Source: Actinomycetospora lutea
GTDB lineage: Bacteria > Actinomycetota > Actinomycetes > Mycobacteriales > Pseudonocardiaceae
Reading direction: 5' to 3'
DNA: 64,000 nucleotides
Assembly: GCF_028737205.1 (NCBI RefSeq)
Contig: NZ_JAQZAL010000004.1
Coordinates: 186,001-250,000, forward strand
In this document: positions 62,476 through 64,000 of the stretch, one piece after another
How positions within the stretch are numbered: position 1 is the first letter of the stretch
How the letters are laid out: every line of letters starts with the position of its first letter
Program-made: the position numbers and the translations under genes
Notes under the pieces: generated by a model
What the model was told of the DNA's origin: nothing
Seen by the model: only the letters and a program-made list of their open reading frames with translations
Database searches by the model: none

Positions 62476-63056
62476 CCGACCGGACCCCCGTCCCGCCGCG
62501 GCCCGCCCCGCCCGACAGCGGCGGCCTCCTGCGCCGCGCGGTCCCCGTGGTCTGGCTCGTGCTGGTCTGGGTGCTGCTGTGGGGCACGTTCTCCTGGGCC
62601 AACGTGCTCGGCGGGCTCGTCGTGGCCCTCGTCGTGCTGCTGGTGTTCCCGCTGCCGCCCGCACCCGGGCGGAACTGGCTGCGCCCGGGGGCGACGCTGC
62701 GCACCGTGCGCCGGTTCGTCGCCGACCTCCTCGTGTCGAGCGTCCAGGTGGCCCGGCAGTCGCTGGAGGCGCTGCGCCCCGGCCCGCCGATCCGCAGCTC
62801 GGTCGTCGCGGTCCGCCTCGCGTCGTCGTCGGAGTTCGTCATGGCGATGGCGGTCGGGATGCTCTCGCTGGTGCCCGGCAGCGTCGTCATCGAGGCCCGC
62901 CCGCAGGAGCGCACGATCTACGCGCACGTCCTGGGGGCCGACGACGCCGAGGCCGTCGCCGCCTTCCGGACGCAGGTCGCCGTCCTGGAGACCGACCTGG
63001 TCGAGGCGCTGGGTCGTCCCCCGGCCGCCGGCGCCCCGTCCGAGGAGATCCCGTGA
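62472..63056 (+). CDS. mnhE: Na+/H+ antiporter subunit E
   Basis: A 194-residue subunit with N-terminal helices (VVWLVLVWVLLWGTFSWANV and a following helix) and a cytoplasmic part carrying VAVRLASSSEFVMAMAVGML and VPGSVVIEARPQERTIYAHV, the standard MrpE blocks. ATG 62472 overlaps the mnhD stop. It is required for complex assembly in studied Mrp systems. Confidence 0.92.
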   Translation: MTDRTPVPPRPAPPDSGGLLRRAVPVVWLVLVWVLLWGTFSWANVLGGLVVALVVLLVFPLPPAPGRNWLRPGATLRTVRRFVADLLVSSVQVARQSLEALRPGPPIRSSVVAVRLASSSEFVMAMAVGMLSLVPGSVVIEARPQERTIYAHVLGADDAEAVAAFRTQVAVLETDLVEALGRPPAAGAPSEEIP

Positions 63057-63337
63057 CCGGACTGCCCGCCCTGCTCGACGCCGTGCTCGTCGTCTGCCTC
63101 GTCCTGCTCGGGATCTCGGCGCTCCTCGTGGTCGTGCGCCTGCTGCGCGGCCCCACGGGGCTCGACCGGCTCGTCGCTCTCGACGTGCTGGTCGCGGAGT
63201 TCCTCTGCGGGCTCGTCGTCTACGCCGCGCTGACCGGCGACTCCGCGCTCGTCCCGGTGGTGGTGGCGATCAGCCTGGTCGGGTTCCTCGGCTCGACCAC
63301 CGTGGCGCGCTTCGTGCGCCGGGGGACCGACCGGTGA
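63053..63337 (+). CDS. mnhF: Na+/H+ antiporter subunit F
   Basis: A 94-residue subunit with three helices. It contains RLLRGPTGLDRLVALDVLVA, the MrpF signature, followed by LVPVVVAISLVGFLGSTTVA. GTG 63053 overlaps the mnhE stop and its own stop overlaps mnhG. Confidence 0.92.
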   Translation: MTGLPALLDAVLVVCLVLLGISALLVVVRLLRGPTGLDRLVALDVLVAEFLCGLVVYAALTGDSALVPVVVAISLVGFLGSTTVARFVRRGTDR

Positions 63338-63819
63338 GCGCCGGCAGCCGGGACGGCCTCGCGGTGACGCTGGACGCGATCGGCACGGTCGCGATCGTGC
63401 TCGGGGTGCTGCTGACCCTCGTCGCCTCGATCGGCCTGCTCTCCCTGCCCGACGTGCTCAGCCGCATGCACGCCGCGACGAAGCCGCAGGTCCTCGGGCT
63501 GCTGCTCGTGGTGATCGGGGGCGCGCTGCACCTGCGGACCAGCGTCGACGTCTGGATGCTCGTGCTGGTCGGGGCGTTCCAGCTCGTCACGGCGCCGGTG
63601 ACCGCGCACGTCGTCGGCCGGCTCGCCCACCGCGGTGACGGGGTGCGCCGCGACCTGCTGTACGTCGACGAGCTGGTGGACACCCCGGACACCGCGGACC
63701 CGGGCCCGGACCGCCCCGAGCCCGACGAGCCCGACACCGAGGACCCGGACGCACCCGGGGACGCGGAGGACACCGACGTCCCGGCGCCCCGGGGCGGCGG
63801 GCGGCCGGAGGGGGCGTGA
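63334..63819 (+). CDS. mnhG: Na+/H+ antiporter subunit G
   Basis: A 161-residue subunit, the last of the Mrp operon. Three helices carry the MrpG blocks VLLTLVASIGLLSLPDVLSR, MHAATKPQVLGLLLVVIGGA and LVTAPVTAHVVGRLAHR. The C-terminal ~50 residues are acidic and Pro-rich (DTADPGPDRPEPDEPDTEDP), echoing the acidic extensions of subunits C and D. GTG 63334 overlaps the mnhF stop. Confidence 0.92.
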   Translation: MSAGSRDGLAVTLDAIGTVAIVLGVLLTLVASIGLLSLPDVLSRMHAATKPQVLGLLLVVIGGALHLRTSVDVWMLVLVGAFQLVTAPVTAHVVGRLAHRGDGVRRDLLYVDELVDTPDTADPGPDRPEPDEPDTEDPDAPGDAEDTDVPAPRGGGRPEGA

Positions 63820-63829
63820 GGCGGCTCCC

Positions 63830-63835
63830 TAGAAT
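63830..63835 (+). promoter_or_regulatory. -10 element of the last gene
   Basis: TAGAAT, a near-consensus -10 hexamer, ends 7 bases before the GTG at 63843. The spacing indicates a leaderless transcript starting at or near that GTG. Confidence 0.6.
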
Positions 63836-63842
63836 CGGCGTG

Positions 63843-64000
63843 GTGACCTGGTTGCGCGCGCTCGTGCGGCGGGCCCGTGCGCGGGTCGCGCCGTTCCTCG
63901 CCGACGCCCTGGAGCTGATCCGCCCGGCCGGCCGGCGGGCGCCGGAGATCGTGGTCGTGGTGGGCGTCGTGGTCAGCGTGCTGCTCGCTCTCGTGCTCGT
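63843..64000 (+). CDS. Membrane protein, truncated by window end
   Basis: The first 52 codons of a gene starting at GTG 63843. The visible part is a basic amphipathic N-terminus (TWLRALVRRARARVAPFLAD), a short helix and the beginning of a membrane helix (EIVVVVGVVVSVLLALVL). The rest lies outside the window, so no family can be named. Placement directly after the Mrp operon, with its own -10 element, suggests independent transcription. Confidence 0.5.
   Translation, partial: MTWLRALVRRARARVAPFLADALELIRPAGRRAPEIVVVVGVVVSVLLALVL

Overview
The window is very GC-rich DNA with frequent GTG starts, many 4-bp ATGA/GTGA stop-start overlaps and promoter motifs placed directly before start codons (leaderless genes). 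This is an actinobacterial chromosome. The long backbone follows the Mycobacterium tuberculosis Rv0487-Rv0555 order: a YbjN protein, gpmA-senX3-regX3-ppx, an Rv0497-like protein, proC, a small HTH protein, bS22-like peptide, epimerase, acyltransferase, SerB-like HAD, glutaredoxin, hemA-C-D-B, hemL, ccdA-resB-ccsB, menA and menD. Rex before hemA, a BldN-like sigma factor, BldC and an Mrp antiporter operon suggest Pseudonocardiaceae (Pseudonocardia/Actinomycetospora-like). This assignment is inferred from gene content only.

Layout. 1-2.4 kb: YbjN protein and an acyl-CoA/4-coumarate-CoA-type ligase. 2.4-6.3 kb: a gene-poor, partly decayed accessory stretch. It holds a double ANTAR-like ORF, a small orphan gene, gene remnants, three copies of a ~52-bp repeat and a coiled-coil protein. 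6.4-12.2 kb: accessory genes. These are an AraC-type regulator, a small membrane protein, a peroxide-stress pair (OhrR-type repressor with OsmC), a GlsB-type membrane protein, and a leftward cluster of a Gly/Ala/Asp repeat peptide, a JmjC/cupin-4 oxygenase and a sucrase/ferredoxin-like protein. This last cluster is the best candidate for an undescribed system. 12.4-24.1 kb: backbone with the phosphate-sensing pair, ppx, proC and others, plus an inserted 13E12/DUF222 HNH nuclease.

24.2-30.0 kb: HAD phosphatase, a DUF5667 membrane protein (candidate anti-sigma factor) and a BldN-type ECF sigma factor preceded by a coupled 30-codon leader ORF. Divergently from these run glutaredoxin and two ferritin-like DUF4439-type genes. 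30.2-42.3 kb: a redox-regulated heme operon (rex-hemA-hemC-hemD-hemB, with a Rex-box-like site upstream), small membrane proteins, a Ser/Thr kinase with a duplicated four-cysteine extracellular domain, hemL, a phosphatase and a TlpA-type thioredoxin. 43.3-46.9 kb: System II cytochrome c maturation (ccdA, resB, ccsB), which uses the heme and thiol chemistry of the preceding genes. 47-57 kb: MinD-like ATPase, BldC, menA, a secreted barrel protein, DUF998, a YCII-ECF42 sigma pair whose sigma gene is fused to a degenerate tyrosine-recombinase segment, and menD. 57.3-63.8 kb: a complete Mrp Na+/H+ antiporter operon with subunits A and B fused, then a truncated membrane-protein gene running off the end.

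No tRNA, rRNA, CRISPR array or complete insertion sequence was recognised.
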